Below, one piece after another: positions 50,640 to 59,173 of a stretch of 64,000 nucleotides of DNA. Every line of letters starts with the position of its first letter. The first letter of the stretch is position 1. The notes under the pieces are model-generated. The model had not been told where the DNA came from. It searched no databases and saw only the letters and a list, made by a program, of their open reading frames with translations. Position numbers and translations under genes: made by a program. Source of the stretch: CAUZIZ01 sp965219005 (GTDB lineage Bacteria; Acidobacteriota; UBA6911; RPQK01; JAJDTT01); the NCBI GenBank assembly GCA_965219005.1, contig CBDCMS010000003.1:2666001-2730000 (forward strand), in the 5' to 3' direction.

Positions 50640-53539
50640 GGTTGAGGACCTTGACTCTTTTCTCTCTCGCGATCTCCCTGCAGCAGACGGGTTATTGTCT
50701 TTTGCTAGCCTGGTCGAGCTGCGTCTGTCTTCTCGGATCGACGGCCTCCCACGAGGGGAAGCTGATCCGTAAAATCGATTTGAAGAGTGACGGGCCTTTG
50801 ATGCTGGTGACTTCCAAGGATGTCCTGAAGCTTTCCGAGCTGCAAGCAGGACAGCCGTACAACTCCTCAAGAGCCAAACGCACTATCCGAAGCCTGTATT
50901 CGACACAGGTTTTCCATGATGTCCAGATCGACGTGGTAACGGTGGATCCGGATCAGGTGGATGTGACGCTGGTGCTGATCCGAAGGTTTCTGATGCGAGA
51001 AGTTCGTTTTACCGGATCCCTCAGAGTGGCAAAGCGCCAACTGCGCAGAGAGCTCGTCTTGCGGAAGGGCGAACCCTTTTCAGAAGCGCTCCTAGAGGAG
51101 ACCGTCTCCAGATTGCAAGAGATTCACCGGCAGTACGGCTACTACCAAGCCCGGATTCAGCCATCGTTCGAGGCAGACCGGGAACTCGCTCAGCTGGACC
51201 TGACGATCGCCATCGAAGCGGGGAAACAGGCAACCATAGCGCAGCTGGAGATCGAGGTCGATGAGCCGTGGGATCTCGACAGCGTACGTCGCAATATCGA
51301 GATGAGCGAGGGCGGTTCGTATTCTCTTGTCAGGCAACAGGAGGATCTGGAAAGGCTCAGGCGCCAGCTCTCTCTAGAGGGCTTCTTGCAGCCCGAAGTC
51401 TATCTCCGCGGTGGAGCGCGTCACGATCCTCGGAGCAACTCGGTTTCGCTGACTCTCAGGGTTTTGCCGCGAGAGAAGACCATTGTCCATTTCGAAGGGA
51501 TCGATCTGGACCCGAGTGGTCTTGCAGAGCTCCCCCTTTTCAGCGAACGCGGTCCCCCTGTTGTTCGTTCGGAGAAGACCGGCCAGGAGCTCCGCAGGCG
51601 GTTAGAGGAGGACGGCTTCTTTCCGGTTGAGGTGGAATCCTCGCTCGAGTCTGATCAGAAGCCCGAGTCCCTGCTGATCAGGGTCGAAAAGGGAAGAAAG
51701 CGCAGTCTGGCAGGGATCGAGTTCAAGGGGAATCTGTCGATCGAAAGAGAGTCCTTGCTTCGGCTGCTTACGCTGGAGGAAGACGGTATCTTCCGTTCCA
51801 GCAGGTTCTCTACTGAGATCCTAGGGCGCGACGAGAATCGACTCCGAACCCACTATCAGCAGCAGGGTTTCGGTGATGTATCCGTTAAAGCCCGCGTGGA
51901 CCTGGAAGATGACCTGGCAGAAGAGATCGAGGTTGTGTTCCATATCGAAGAGGGTTTACGTCACCAGTTCCAGCAGGTACGCATCTTTGGAAACCAACAG
52001 CTTGAGACAGACGTCCTGCTGGGTGAGATTACCTCCAAACCGGGTAGTCCCTTTTTCCCCCTGGTCCTTGCCCAAGACCGTTCCAACCTGATTGCTACTT
52101 ATGAGAATCATGGGTTTCGGCAGGCGGAGGTGCGCTCGGAGGTCGTCTACACCGAGCCGGGAAAAGTAAGCCTCACCTATTTTGTTCAGGAGGGAGTGCA
52201 ATCGTTCACCGAGCACGTCATCATCGCCGGAAATCGGGTTACCAAGCGTTCCGTCATTGAACGGGAGGTGAAGATCCAGCCCGGAGATCCGCTTTCACTG
52301 GATCGAATCCTGCAGACTGAAACCAACCTCTACAATCTGGCAATTTTCGACCGGGTCCGGATCGAGCAAGTCGAGTCGGGAACCAACCCTGCTGATAGGA
52401 GTGTGCTCATTCGTCTGGACGAAGCACCTCGTTACACCTTGTTGTACGGCCTCGGTTATAGCTCTTTCGAGGGCCCGCGGGGTACCTTTGGTTTTACCGA
52501 TGGCAACTTTCGAGGGCAGGCAAGAGCTCTGTCATTGGGGCTGCGGGCGGGCTCACAACGCCAGCGAGGCAGCCTCTCCTATAACATCCCGCACTTTCTG
52601 CGCTGGGAGCTTCCCACCATTTTGTCCTTCACGGCAGACAACGAAAGGGCACTTAAGGAGAGTATCGGTGGAGGACAGCGGGCGCTTCGCGGCCGCCCCT
52701 TCGACTCCTTCCGATTGATTGCTTCGGCTCAGACTGAAAGGCGGCTAAGCCGGCGCGAGTCGCTCTTCTTTCGCTACAACTATGAGAACATCCGTTCGAA
52801 TGTCCCCGATAGCCTGGCAGCGCCGCTACAGTTTTTTCGTGAAGAGGAAAGACTCGGTTTGTCCACCGTTTCGAGTTCCTATCTCAACGAGTCACGAGAC
52901 GATCCCACGGATCCCAGGAGTGGCTTCTTCCTCAGCGGTGATGCCTCGCTATCCGCGCGCCTATTGGGTTCAGAGAGACAGTTCTTCCGCATACTGGCTC
53001 AGGGCCAGTACTATCATGAACTCCTGCCAGAGGTGGTCCTGGCCTCCTCCCTGCGAATCGGTTTGGTCAAAACCTTTGCCCAAGCATCCGATGCTTCCGC
53101 CGAAAACCCAGTGCCGATCAGCGAGCGGTTCTTCTCGGGGGGGGCCACTACCTTGAGAGGCCTTCCCGCCGATTTGGCCGGTCCTCTTCTCAGAGATGAC
53201 GAAAGCGGCGAGATCATCCTGGTGGATGAGTTTGGAAACCCGGATCCTGACGGCCGTCCCGTGCCACTTGGGGGAAACGCGCTGCTCATTGCCAACATCG
53301 AGCTACGATTTCCTCTAGCCGGATGGTTTTCGGGTGCTGTGTTTTACGATTTCGGAAATGTCTTTAGCAGCTTCACCGACGTCTCTTCGGCAGGCTTCAG
53401 CAATGCCGTCGGGCTTGGGCTCGGGGTTGCCACTCCGGTTGGACCGGTGCGGTTCGACGTAGGATACAATCCTGACCCCCCGGGTGCGAGAGGCTTCGAG
53501 AGGTGGAATTTTCACCTGACTCTGGGGCATCCGTTTTGA
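50636..53539 (+). CDS. Omp85-family outer-membrane assembly factor (BamA/TamA-like)
   Basis: A 967-aa protein: signal region, then a series of POTRA domains (about 45-610, probably six or more; FRITGSL-type VRFTGSLRVAKRQLRREL, IRIFGNQQLETDVLLGEI, HVIIAGNRVTKRSVIEREV) and a 16-strand barrel (about 610-967) with YGLGYSSFEGPRG, ERFFSGGATTLRG (the conserved L6 region; VRGF here reads LRGL) and C-terminal HLTLGHPF. Start is TTG overlapping the tamB stop (TTGA). Because it is paired with tamB it may be TamA-like, though its size and POTRA number are nearer to BamA. Confidence 0.92.
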   Translation: MRLRTLTLFSLAISLQQTGYCLLLAWSSCVCLLGSTASHEGKLIRKIDLKSDGPLMLVTSKDVLKLSELQAGQPYNSSRAKRTIRSLYSTQVFHDVQIDVVTVDPDQVDVTLVLIRRFLMREVRFTGSLRVAKRQLRRELVLRKGEPFSEALLEETVSRLQEIHRQYGYYQARIQPSFEADRELAQLDLTIAIEAGKQATIAQLEIEVDEPWDLDSVRRNIEMSEGGSYSLVRQQEDLERLRRQLSLEGFLQPEVYLRGGARHDPRSNSVSLTLRVLPREKTIVHFEGIDLDPSGLAELPLFSERGPPVVRSEKTGQELRRRLEEDGFFPVEVESSLESDQKPESLLIRVEKGRKRSLAGIEFKGNLSIERESLLRLLTLEEDGIFRSSRFSTEILGRDENRLRTHYQQQGFGDVSVKARVDLEDDLAEEIEVVFHIEEGLRHQFQQVRIFGNQQLETDVLLGEITSKPGSPFFPLVLAQDRSNLIATYENHGFRQAEVRSEVVYTEPGKVSLTYFVQEGVQSFTEHVIIAGNRVTKRSVIEREVKIQPGDPLSLDRILQTETNLYNLAIFDRVRIEQVESGTNPADRSVLIRLDEAPRYTLLYGLGYSSFEGPRGTFGFTDGNFRGQARALSLGLRAGSQRQRGSLSYNIPHFLRWELPTILSFTADNERALKESIGGGQRALRGRPFDSFRLIASAQTERRLSRRESLFFRYNYENIRSNVPDSLAAPLQFFREEERLGLSTVSSSYLNESRDDPTDPRSGFFLSGDASLSARLLGSERQFFRILAQGQYYHELLPEVVLASSLRIGLVKTFAQASDASAENPVPISERFFSGGATTLRGLPADLAGPLLRDDESGEIILVDEFGNPDPDGRPVPLGGNALLIANIELRFPLAGWFSGAVFYDFGNVFSSFTDVSSAGFSNAVGLGLGVATPVGPVRFDVGYNPDPPGARGFERWNFHLTLGHPF

Positions 53540-54306
53540 GCGCATCAGTCCCCTTTCAGACTGCTTCAAGGCTCGTTTCCAGGGTCTTGCTGGTCCTCGT
53601 CTACTGCTCGCTCAGCTGGGTTGGCTTCGGTTCGGGTTCCACACACACCACTGACCAGATCGCGGCCGTGGTTGAAACCGAGGTGATCACTCTCTCCGAG
53701 CTTTTGTGGCTGGTGCGCTACAGGAATATGGAATTCCCCGAAGATGAGAAAGGCCGGAAAGAATTTCTTTTGAGATTGTTGGATCAGCTCATCGATCAGA
53801 AGCTGGCCGCACGGGAGGTCAAGGAGACTCTGGTCATCCGGGCCAGCGACCACGAAGTCCAGGCCCAGCTTCAGGCCTACCGCGATCGATTCCCGTCCGA
53901 AGTCGAGTTCCAGGAGAGGCTGAAACAGATGGAGATGACCCTGGATGATCTGACCGATTTGGTGAGACGTCAGCTGGCAGTTCTCAAGTTCATCAAGATG
54001 CGCTTCGAGCCTTTCGTCGTAGTCTTGCCCGACCAGATTGCCCTCTACTACGAGGAGGAGTTCGTGCCGCGGCTCAAGCAAGAAGGGCTTCCCGTTCCGT
54101 CACTTCCGCTGGTCGAAAAGCAGATTCGAGAGATCCTGACGCTCAGAAGGGCAAACCTGGGAATGGAGAGGTGGTTGCGAACGACTCGGGCGAAGGCGAG
54201 AGTCGAAATTCTCCTGTTTCGAGAGCCGCCCCGGACCCCCAACCTGCCCCCTGGATTGAGGGGATCCCTGTCGCTACAACCGGTTCCCATCGAAGAGGAT
54301 CACTAG
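53536..54306 (+). CDS. SurA N-terminal-domain-like periplasmic chaperone without PPIase domain
   Basis: From the TTG that overlaps the Omp85 stop (TTGA) the protein has 256 residues: signal peptide (RVLLVLVYCSLSWVGFGSG), then DQIAAVVETEVITLSEL, LLDQLIDQKLAAREV, ASDHEVQAQLQAYRDRF and LRRQL-type LVRRQLAVLKFIKMRF, as in the helical chaperone module of SurA/PpiD. No parvulin motif is present. Position after tamB and Omp85 fits an outer-membrane-protein chaperone. A GTG at 53503 would add 11 residues inside the Omp85 gene; less likely. Confidence 0.82.
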   Translation: MSASVPFQTASRLVSRVLLVLVYCSLSWVGFGSGSTHTTDQIAAVVETEVITLSELLWLVRYRNMEFPEDEKGRKEFLLRLLDQLIDQKLAAREVKETLVIRASDHEVQAQLQAYRDRFPSEVEFQERLKQMEMTLDDLTDLVRRQLAVLKFIKMRFEPFVVVLPDQIALYYEEEFVPRLKQEGLPVPSLPLVEKQIREILTLRRANLGMERWLRTTRAKARVEILLFREPPRTPNLPPGLRGSLSLQPVPIEEDH

Positions 54307-54344
54307 GAGCCTGCGCGGTAGAAACTGATCTACTGCACAGACTC

Positions 54345-54794
54345 CTAGATCTGCTTCTTCGAATCCAGGATCAAGGTGACGGGCCCATCATTGACCAGTG
54401 AGACTTTCATCATTGCCTGAAAGCGCCCGGACTGAACGGGGACTCCTTCGCTGCTCAGACTGTCGATCAGTGCCCGGTAGAGAGCCTGAGCCACCGCCGC
54501 AGGAGCAGAGCGAGAGAAACTGGGCCGGGCTCCCTTTCGGCAGTCCCCATAGAGCGTGAACTGCGAGACCAGGAGAATCTCTCCTTCAACCTCCCCTATC
54601 GAAAGATTCATCTTCCCTTCTCGATCAGGGAAGATTCGAAGCTGAAGCAGCTTCCTCTTGAGATACTCGACATCGTCACTGGTGTCTTCGCCCCCCACCC
54701 CCAGCAGGACTGCCAGGCCTTGTCCGATTCTGCCCACAACGGTGCCGTCCACTGTCACCTGAGCTCGCTCGACGCGTTGGATTACAGCTCGCAT
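54345..54794 (-). CDS. dtd: D-aminoacyl-tRNA deacylase
   Basis: A 149-aa DTD protein: MRAVIQRVERAQVTVDG, GLAVLLGVGGEDT, LLVSQFTLYGDCRKGARPSF (the catalytic SQFTLY motif) and NDGPVTLILDS (the GPVT cross-subunit motif). It removes D-amino acids, and also mischarged glycine, from tRNAs. It lies nine bases after an 89-aa gene on the same strand and converges with the SurA-like gene. Confidence 0.97.
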   Translation of the reverse strand: MRAVIQRVERAQVTVDGTVVGRIGQGLAVLLGVGGEDTSDDVEYLKRKLLQLRIFPDREGKMNLSIGEVEGEILLVSQFTLYGDCRKGARPSFSRSAPAAVAQALYRALIDSLSSEGVPVQSGRFQAMMKVSLVNDGPVTLILDSKKQI

Positions 54795-54803
54795 CGCTCT
54801 CCC

Positions 54804-55073
54804 CTAGTGGACCGTATAGTCCATCCCTTGACCCCAGCGCTCCCGTAAGACCCGTTCGAATCGGGGCAACAGTACGATATCGAAGGTGAGCTGCTTGTCC
54901 GGAAACATCCTAAGGATGGCTTTCTCTGCGTTCCGTACCATCTTACGTCCCTCCATCAGCGTGAGAGAAGTGTCCTGGTAGAGGACGCTGACTGTGAGGT
55001 CGACCAGAAATCTGAGACGGCGAATGCGTTTGTTCTCCTCCTGAACCAATCTATCTTTTTCCTCGGGAGTCAT
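54804..55073 (-). CDS. Conserved small protein upstream of dtd, unknown function
   Basis: An 89-aa protein, strongly charged: EEKDRLVQEENKRIRRLRFLVDL at the N-terminus (in part), then VSVLYQDTSLTLMEGRKMVRNAEKAILRMFPDKQLTFDI and FERVLRERWGQ. No signal peptide or metal motif. Predicted mostly helical. Its spacing of nine bases to dtd indicates co-transcription. I do not recognise a named domain. Confidence 0.68.
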   Translation of the reverse strand: MTPEEKDRLVQEENKRIRRLRFLVDLTVSVLYQDTSLTLMEGRKMVRNAEKAILRMFPDKQLTFDIVLLPRFERVLRERWGQGMDYTVH

Positions 55074-55138
55074 TGATCCAATCTACCACGGAAGATCCGT
55101 CTGAACGTCGCGGGTTGCAGGTTGCAGGGTGACCGAAC

Positions 55139-55240
55139 TCAAAGTTTCTTTCCTGTACGATCCGGCGGTCTGCAGCCGGTGGCGCTGCTAAGGCGAAACT
55201 TGGATAGGTGTTGCATCACTTCGGCGTTCGCATGTTCGGT
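55139..55240. repeat. Composite dispersed repeat, copy 5, left half
   Basis: AAAGTTTCTTTCCTGTACGATCCGGCG, in part, then GGCGAAACTTGGATAG and TCACTTCGGCGTTCGCATGTTCGGT follow the order of the second module at 2.3-2.5 kb. At 55240 the match stops and the IS91-like element begins; it resumes at 57771. Confidence 0.8.
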
Positions 55241-55391
55241 GTTGAACGAAACCGCTTTCAGCGGTAGAACCTTCCTGCCAGATCTTCTTATCCAATAAGG
55301 ATTGCGGCGGCGTGGAGAGTTGTCGGAAGGCTCCTTCGTGAGGCAAGGTGTTGTTACCACACATCAACCTCCCACACGAAAGGAGCCTATC

Positions 55392-56240
55392 ATGACTAGT
55401 TTACGTCAACGGATGATCGAGGATCTGCGGATCCGCAACTATTCCGATCGGACCATCTCCCTGTATGTGAATCGGGTGGCCAAGTTCGCCCAGTACTTTG
55501 GTCGTTCGCCCGATCGGCTGGGTCCGGAGGAGATTCGCCAGTATCAGGTCTTTCTGGCGAACAAGAAAAACCGTTCCTGGAGCGAGTTCAACCAGACCGT
55601 CTGTGCCCTCCGGTTCTTTTACCGGGTGTGTCTGAATAAACAGTGGATCATTAAACACATCCCCTTCCCCAAGCCCGAGAAAAAGCTGCCCGTCATCTTG
55701 TCGCCCCAAGAGATCGACCGTTTCTTTGAGGGGATCGGCAATCTCAAACACCGCACCCTCTTGATGACGATCTACGCCACGGGCTTACGCATCTCCGAAG
55801 CCCTTGCTCTGCGTCTGGAGGACATCGATAGCGCTCGTAGGCTGCTTCGAGTGCGCCAGGGCAAAGGCCACAAGGATCGCTACGTTCCCCTCTCGAAAAC
55901 CCTCTTGAGAGAGCTACGGACTTACTGGAAAGACTCTCGACCGGACAGCTGGCTCTTCCCCGGAGCGGATCCCCAGCGGCCTCTGGACGTCCGTTCGGTA
56001 CAACGAGTCTGCCAGCGAGCCGCGGCAAGGGCCGCTTTGAGCAAGGGCGTCACCCCCCACCGACTGCGCCATTGTTTCGCCACCCATCTGCTCGAAGCGG
56101 GGACCGATCTCAAGACGATCCAAGTGCTGCTCGGGCACCGGTCTCTGGGCACGACTTCGGTCTACTTGCACGTGGCTGCGGCTTCGACTTCTGGGACACA
56201 CGATCTGCTCCAAGCAGCTCTCAGCCCAGCGGCTCCGTAG
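55392..56240 (+). CDS. Tyrosine recombinase carried by IS91-like element
   Basis: A 282-aa integrase of the phage/XerD type. SAM-like N-terminal domain (LRQRMIEDLRIRNYSDRTISLYV in part) and catalytic domain with R in TGLRISEALALR, HRLRH, GHRSLGTT and the tyrosine in TSVYLHV. AAAGGAG is seven bases before the ATG. It stops at the base before the transposase ATG, so the two are one unit. IS91-family elements with an upstream recombinase are known; the recombinase may resolve or help transposition. Confidence 0.94.
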   Translation: MTSLRQRMIEDLRIRNYSDRTISLYVNRVAKFAQYFGRSPDRLGPEEIRQYQVFLANKKNRSWSEFNQTVCALRFFYRVCLNKQWIIKHIPFPKPEKKLPVILSPQEIDRFFEGIGNLKHRTLLMTIYATGLRISEALALRLEDIDSARRLLRVRQGKGHKDRYVPLSKTLLRELRTYWKDSRPDSWLFPGADPQRPLDVRSVQRVCQRAAARAALSKGVTPHRLRHCFATHLLEAGTDLKTIQVLLGHRSLGTTSVYLHVAAASTSGTHDLLQAALSPAAP

Positions 56241-57425
56241 ATGAGAGAACATCGGCTCGAGGTCGCCGATATCTTTCGCAGTTGCCCAGACGATTACTTC
56301 CGGGCGTTTCCTACTTCCGGGCAGCAGCGGCGCGTCTTTCGAGCGATCTGTGCTTGTCGGACCGCCGCCTTAGGCGGACACCTCAAACGGTGCGATCAAT
56401 GCGGCTATGAGAAGATCTCCTACAACTCCTGCCGCGATCGCCATTGCCCCAAGTGCCAGGGCGGTGCCCGAGCCCAGTGGCTGGAGGCCCGCGCCCGAGA
56501 GCTCCTGCCGCTGCCCTATTTTCACGTCGTCTTCACGCTCCCGAAGGCCCTCGCACCCCTCGCCCTGCAAAACCCACGGACCGTCTATTCGATCCTCTTC
56601 CGAGCGGCTTCGGAAACCTTGTTAACTCTGGCCGCTGATGAGCGCCACTTGGGAGCCAGGATCGGCTTCCTAGCGATCCTTCACACCTGGGGCCAGAAAC
56701 TGGATCTCCATCCGCATCTGCACTGTCTGGTCCCCGGCGGAGGCCTCTCCGAGGACCAGAGTCGGTGGATTCCTTCACGTCCCCGCTTCTTTCTCCCCGT
56801 GAGCGTCCTCAGTTGTCTTTTTCGCCACAAGTTTCTCCACTCCCTCAGGGCTGCCTACCGCCAGGATCAGCTCGCTTTTCACGGCACCCTCCAACCCCTG
56901 AAACTTCCTCGCCCCTTCGATGCCTTCCTGCAAAGCCTGACCCACACCAACTGGGTCGTCTACTGCCAACCTCCCTTCGCCGGTCCCGAGCGAGTGCTCA
57001 AGTACCTGGCCCGTTACACCCACCGGGTGGCGATCTCCAACTCACGACTCCTGTCCCTGGATCAAGGGAAGGTGCGCTTTCGCTACAAGGACTATCGCCA
57101 CCCTCACCGACCACGCACTCTGACTCTCGATACCCCCGAGTTCACCCGACGCTTTTTACTGCACGTCCTCCCCAAGGGATTCATGCGCATCCGACACTAC
57201 GGGATCTTGGCCAACCGTCACCGCCGGACCAAGCTCGCCTGCTGTCGCAGCCTTCTCAGTCCAGACGACTCCCCCACCGAACTCCTCCCTCCAGAACCTC
57301 CTTCGACCTCCGATCCGTCCGAGCCTTGTCCCCGCTGTCCCAAAGGGACCTTATCCTGCCTCCAAACCCTTCCCGCTGCGGCCACACCGATTCCACCTCG
57401 GATGAACTCTCCCGGTCTCCCCTGA
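56241..57425 (+). CDS. IS91-family rolling-circle (HUH) transposase
   Basis: A 394-aa protein with an N-terminal zinc-binding segment (CDQCGYEKISYNSCRDRHCPKCQ, read in part), the HUH motif in LDLHPHLHCLVPGGG and the Y-containing YLARYTHRVAISNSRL motif (catalytic tyrosine), plus VRFRYKDYRHPHRPRTLTL. It nicks single strands at oriIS and moves by rolling-circle replication. The C-terminus is a Pro/Ser-rich tail with CPRCPKG. The frame is intact, so it may be active. Confidence 0.95.
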   Translation: MREHRLEVADIFRSCPDDYFRAFPTSGQQRRVFRAICACRTAALGGHLKRCDQCGYEKISYNSCRDRHCPKCQGGARAQWLEARARELLPLPYFHVVFTLPKALAPLALQNPRTVYSILFRAASETLLTLAADERHLGARIGFLAILHTWGQKLDLHPHLHCLVPGGGLSEDQSRWIPSRPRFFLPVSVLSCLFRHKFLHSLRAAYRQDQLAFHGTLQPLKLPRPFDAFLQSLTHTNWVVYCQPPFAGPERVLKYLARYTHRVAISNSRLLSLDQGKVRFRYKDYRHPHRPRTLTLDTPEFTRRFLLHVLPKGFMRIRHYGILANRHRRTKLACCRSLLSPDDSPTELLPPEPPSTSDPSEPCPRCPKGTLSCLQTLPAAATPIPPRMNSPGLP

Positions 57426-57689
57426 TGCATCAACCCACGATTCAAGACCCCCTTTGTAGACCTCCTGCCCAGACCCCATCTGGCTTCAGATACTCGTGTG
57501 TCTGCCGCTCTCATTCGGACCCGACAAACCGCTTCCCTCCCTGCTCCTTCCTCTGCACAACGCTCGGCAACTCACTGCCAGCCCCACCACTTCCCCTATC
57601 TTCTCGTCTTTCTTCGGCTTTCTTTTCCCGCTCCGAAACACTAGCCTCTAAACAATCCCCATAGCAGAGACCCGCGGCTCCGTCCAACG

Positions 57690-57770
57690 GGATTGTATCC
57701 GCCATGCTTACAACTGATCTGCTGACTCCAACTCATGCGTTCTCTCAGCACAGCGGATACAATCCTTTAC
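57690..57770 (+). other. Right end of IS91-like element, probable oriIS
   Basis: GGATTGTATCCGC (57690-57702) and GCGGATACAATCC (57753-57765) are a perfect 13-bp inverted repeat with a 50-base loop, five bases before the GTTC target. In IS91 the origin end lies downstream of the transposase and abuts this tetranucleotide. The 57426-57689 stretch before it contains no gene. Confidence 0.65.
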
Positions 57771-57960
57771 GTTCTGCGGTTTGTGATTTAGCCTTTTTCC
57801 TTGCTCTGGAGAAGGCAACCCGTGGGAATGCTGAACCGCAGAACATCGAACAAGCGAATTTCGAAGGCCGGATAAGACGAAGGCGAGATCCTTTGACGTT
57901 CACTGTTCGTGGAGAAGTCTCTTCCTCGAACGGGGCCGGCACCGCTGGGGGCCGGACTGA
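57771..57960. repeat. Composite dispersed repeat, copy 5, right half
   Basis: GTTCTGCGGTTTGTGATTTA, CCTTTTTCCTTG, GAACATCGAACAAGCGAATT and TCGAAGGCCGGA continue the module seen whole at 2.45-2.66 kb, ending in CTGGGGGCCGGACTGA. It is followed by about 100 bp that lead to lexA. Confidence 0.8.
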
Positions 57961-58060
57961 TCACCAAACTCTACATCGCTCTGGTCTCCAGGCCGAAGTA
58001 CTCTCCTTCTCCCGAGCAATCGCAACGAAACACATCTTCACCCTTTGTTCACTTTTTCTC

Positions 58061-58095
58061 TTGACAATACACCTTTTCTTCACCACACTTGTCGA
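58061..58095 (+). promoter_or_regulatory. Possible lexA promoter
   Basis: TTGACA at 58061 is a perfect -35; 17 bases on, CACACT is a poor -10. No self-regulating LexA box could be recognised because the consensus in this lineage is unknown. Low confidence. Confidence 0.3.
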
Positions 58096-58695
58096 ATGTC
58101 GATGACGAAGCGGCAAAAAGAGGTTTTGACTTTTCTCCAGGAGTATCTGGACGAATACGGATATGGACCCACGCTGGAGGAGATTGCAAGGCACTTCGGG
58201 ATGGCCTCTCTCAACGGAGTGCACAAGCACCTTCGGGCGCTGCAGGAGCGTGGCTTCATTCGGAGGCTTTCCAGGCAGGCCCGTTCGATTCAGCTGTTGG
58301 GGAACGGTCCCTCTGGCGGATGCACCCTGCCCCTGCTGGGTTATGTCGCGGCCGGCCAGCCCATCGAGGCAGTGGAGGGCGCAGAAGAATTGTCCGTGCC
58401 CGAGAGTTTCCTCACGAGAAACCGAAACTACATTCTCCGAGTCCAGGGTAGTTCCATGGTCGATGAACATATCCAGGATGGAGACTACGTCATCGTTGAG
58501 GAAAGGAACCAGGCCTTCAATGGCGAGCTTGTCGTCGCCTTGATCGACGGCGAGAACGTCACTCTGAAAAAGTTCTTTCGCGAAGGAGAGCAAGTGCGAC
58601 TTCAGCCGGCCAACGCCAACCTGGAGCCGATCCGAGTGAACGAGGAGCGACTGACGATTCAGGGTGTGGTTGTAGGCATCATGCGGAAGTACTAG
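58096..58695 (+). CDS. lexA: LexA repressor
   Basis: A 199-aa LexA: winged-helix domain (TKRQKEVLTFLQEYLDEYGYGPTL in part, SLNGVHKHLRALQERGFI) and S24 self-cleavage domain with the scissile A86-G87 (GYVAAGQP), catalytic S120 (VQGSSMVDEHI) and K158 (NVTLKKFF). Upon DNA damage RecA-ssDNA stimulates self-cleavage and SOS genes are derepressed. The start is ATG 58096 or 58102; earlier codons in the frame do not fit. The dispersed repeat and IS91-like element lie just upstream. Confidence 0.96.
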   Translation: MSMTKRQKEVLTFLQEYLDEYGYGPTLEEIARHFGMASLNGVHKHLRALQERGFIRRLSRQARSIQLLGNGPSGGCTLPLLGYVAAGQPIEAVEGAEELSVPESFLTRNRNYILRVQGSSMVDEHIQDGDYVIVEERNQAFNGELVVALIDGENVTLKKFFREGEQVRLQPANANLEPIRVNEERLTIQGVVVGIMRKY

Positions 58696-58753
58696 TTGTT
58701 TGGATGAATCAAAGGCTCGATCGCACTAGCGCGAGCTGCACTGGAGGAAAAAC

Positions 58754-58957
58754 ATGCCTTACCGGATCACAGTAGCTGGAACCATTCTAGAAGGAAAAGA
58801 TGTCAAAGCGCTGCTGCGGCGAGCGGTTGAAGCGCGAGCGGGAAAGCGGACTCGATCTTCTCTCCCCTCTGGTGGCAGTCGCTGGTCGGCTGGTACCTCG
58901 CTCTCAAAGCGCATAGAGAGTCGAGGCCTTGGAGCGGGGGCGGAAGCAGTCTCCTAG
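58754..58957 (+). CDS. Small unknown protein, 3' end at foldback element
   Basis: 67 codons with a strong CTGGAGGAAAAAC before the ATG. The first 30 residues (MPYRITVAGTILEGKDVKAL) look like a real protein start; the remainder is Arg/Ser/Gly-rich and the stop codon TAG is formed at the junction with the foldback element, so the original gene may have been truncated by it. No family recognised. It lies 58 bp after lexA. Confidence 0.4.
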   Translation: MPYRITVAGTILEGKDVKALLRRAVEARAGKRTRSSLPSGGSRWSAGTSLSKRIESRGLGAGAEAVS

Positions 58958-59134
58958 CTCGGATTTCTCATCGCTTGTCGTAGCGAGGCGCCGCAAGGGC
59001 CGTCCTGGCAAGGCTTGCGACCGAGGCCCCCGCAGTCGTACTCGTGCAGTACGTCGAGGAGGCCGACAGAGCGTAACACAGCCAGGACGGATGTTTGCGG
59101 CGACGCAGGAGACCAGCGATGAGAAATGCGGGCT
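58956..59134 (+). mobile_element. 179-bp foldback (MITE-like) element, copy 2
   Basis: Begins AGCTCGGATTTCTCATCGCT and ends AGCGATGAGAAATGCGGGCT. It differs from copy 1 at only a few positions and is in the opposite orientation. The two halves pair along the full length with a tip GTACT-CGTGC-AGTAC. CTAG overlaps both edges (58954-58957 and 59133-59136), which could be a 4-bp target duplication of the IS5-type YTAR class; this is tentative. Confidence 0.85.
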
Positions 59135-59173
59135 AGGGCTCGCGCACGACAGCAAGAAACAGCCAAGCGGAAG

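Larger units (their letters stand above)
55241..57770 (+). mobile_element. IS91-like element with tyrosine recombinase and HUH transposase
   Basis: An approximately 2,530-bp element inserted into a dispersed repeat. In the uninterrupted copy at 2.45 kb the sequence reads CATGTTCGGTGTTCTGCGG; here CATGTTCGGT is at the left edge and GTTCTGCGG at the right edge. The right edge GTTC is the tetranucleotide (GAAC on the other strand) that IS91 elements target. There is no terminal inverted repeat or target duplication, as expected for rolling-circle elements (a three-base GTT ambiguity exists at the left edge). A small hairpin ACCGCT-TTC-AGCGGT marks the left end and a 13-bp stem the right end. Confidence 0.9.

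Noticed and set aside
56765..57664. 299-codon frame overlapping the IS91 transposase
   Set aside because: Pro/Ser/Arg-rich shadow of the transposase frame; HUH and zinc motifs are only in the 56241-57425 frame.
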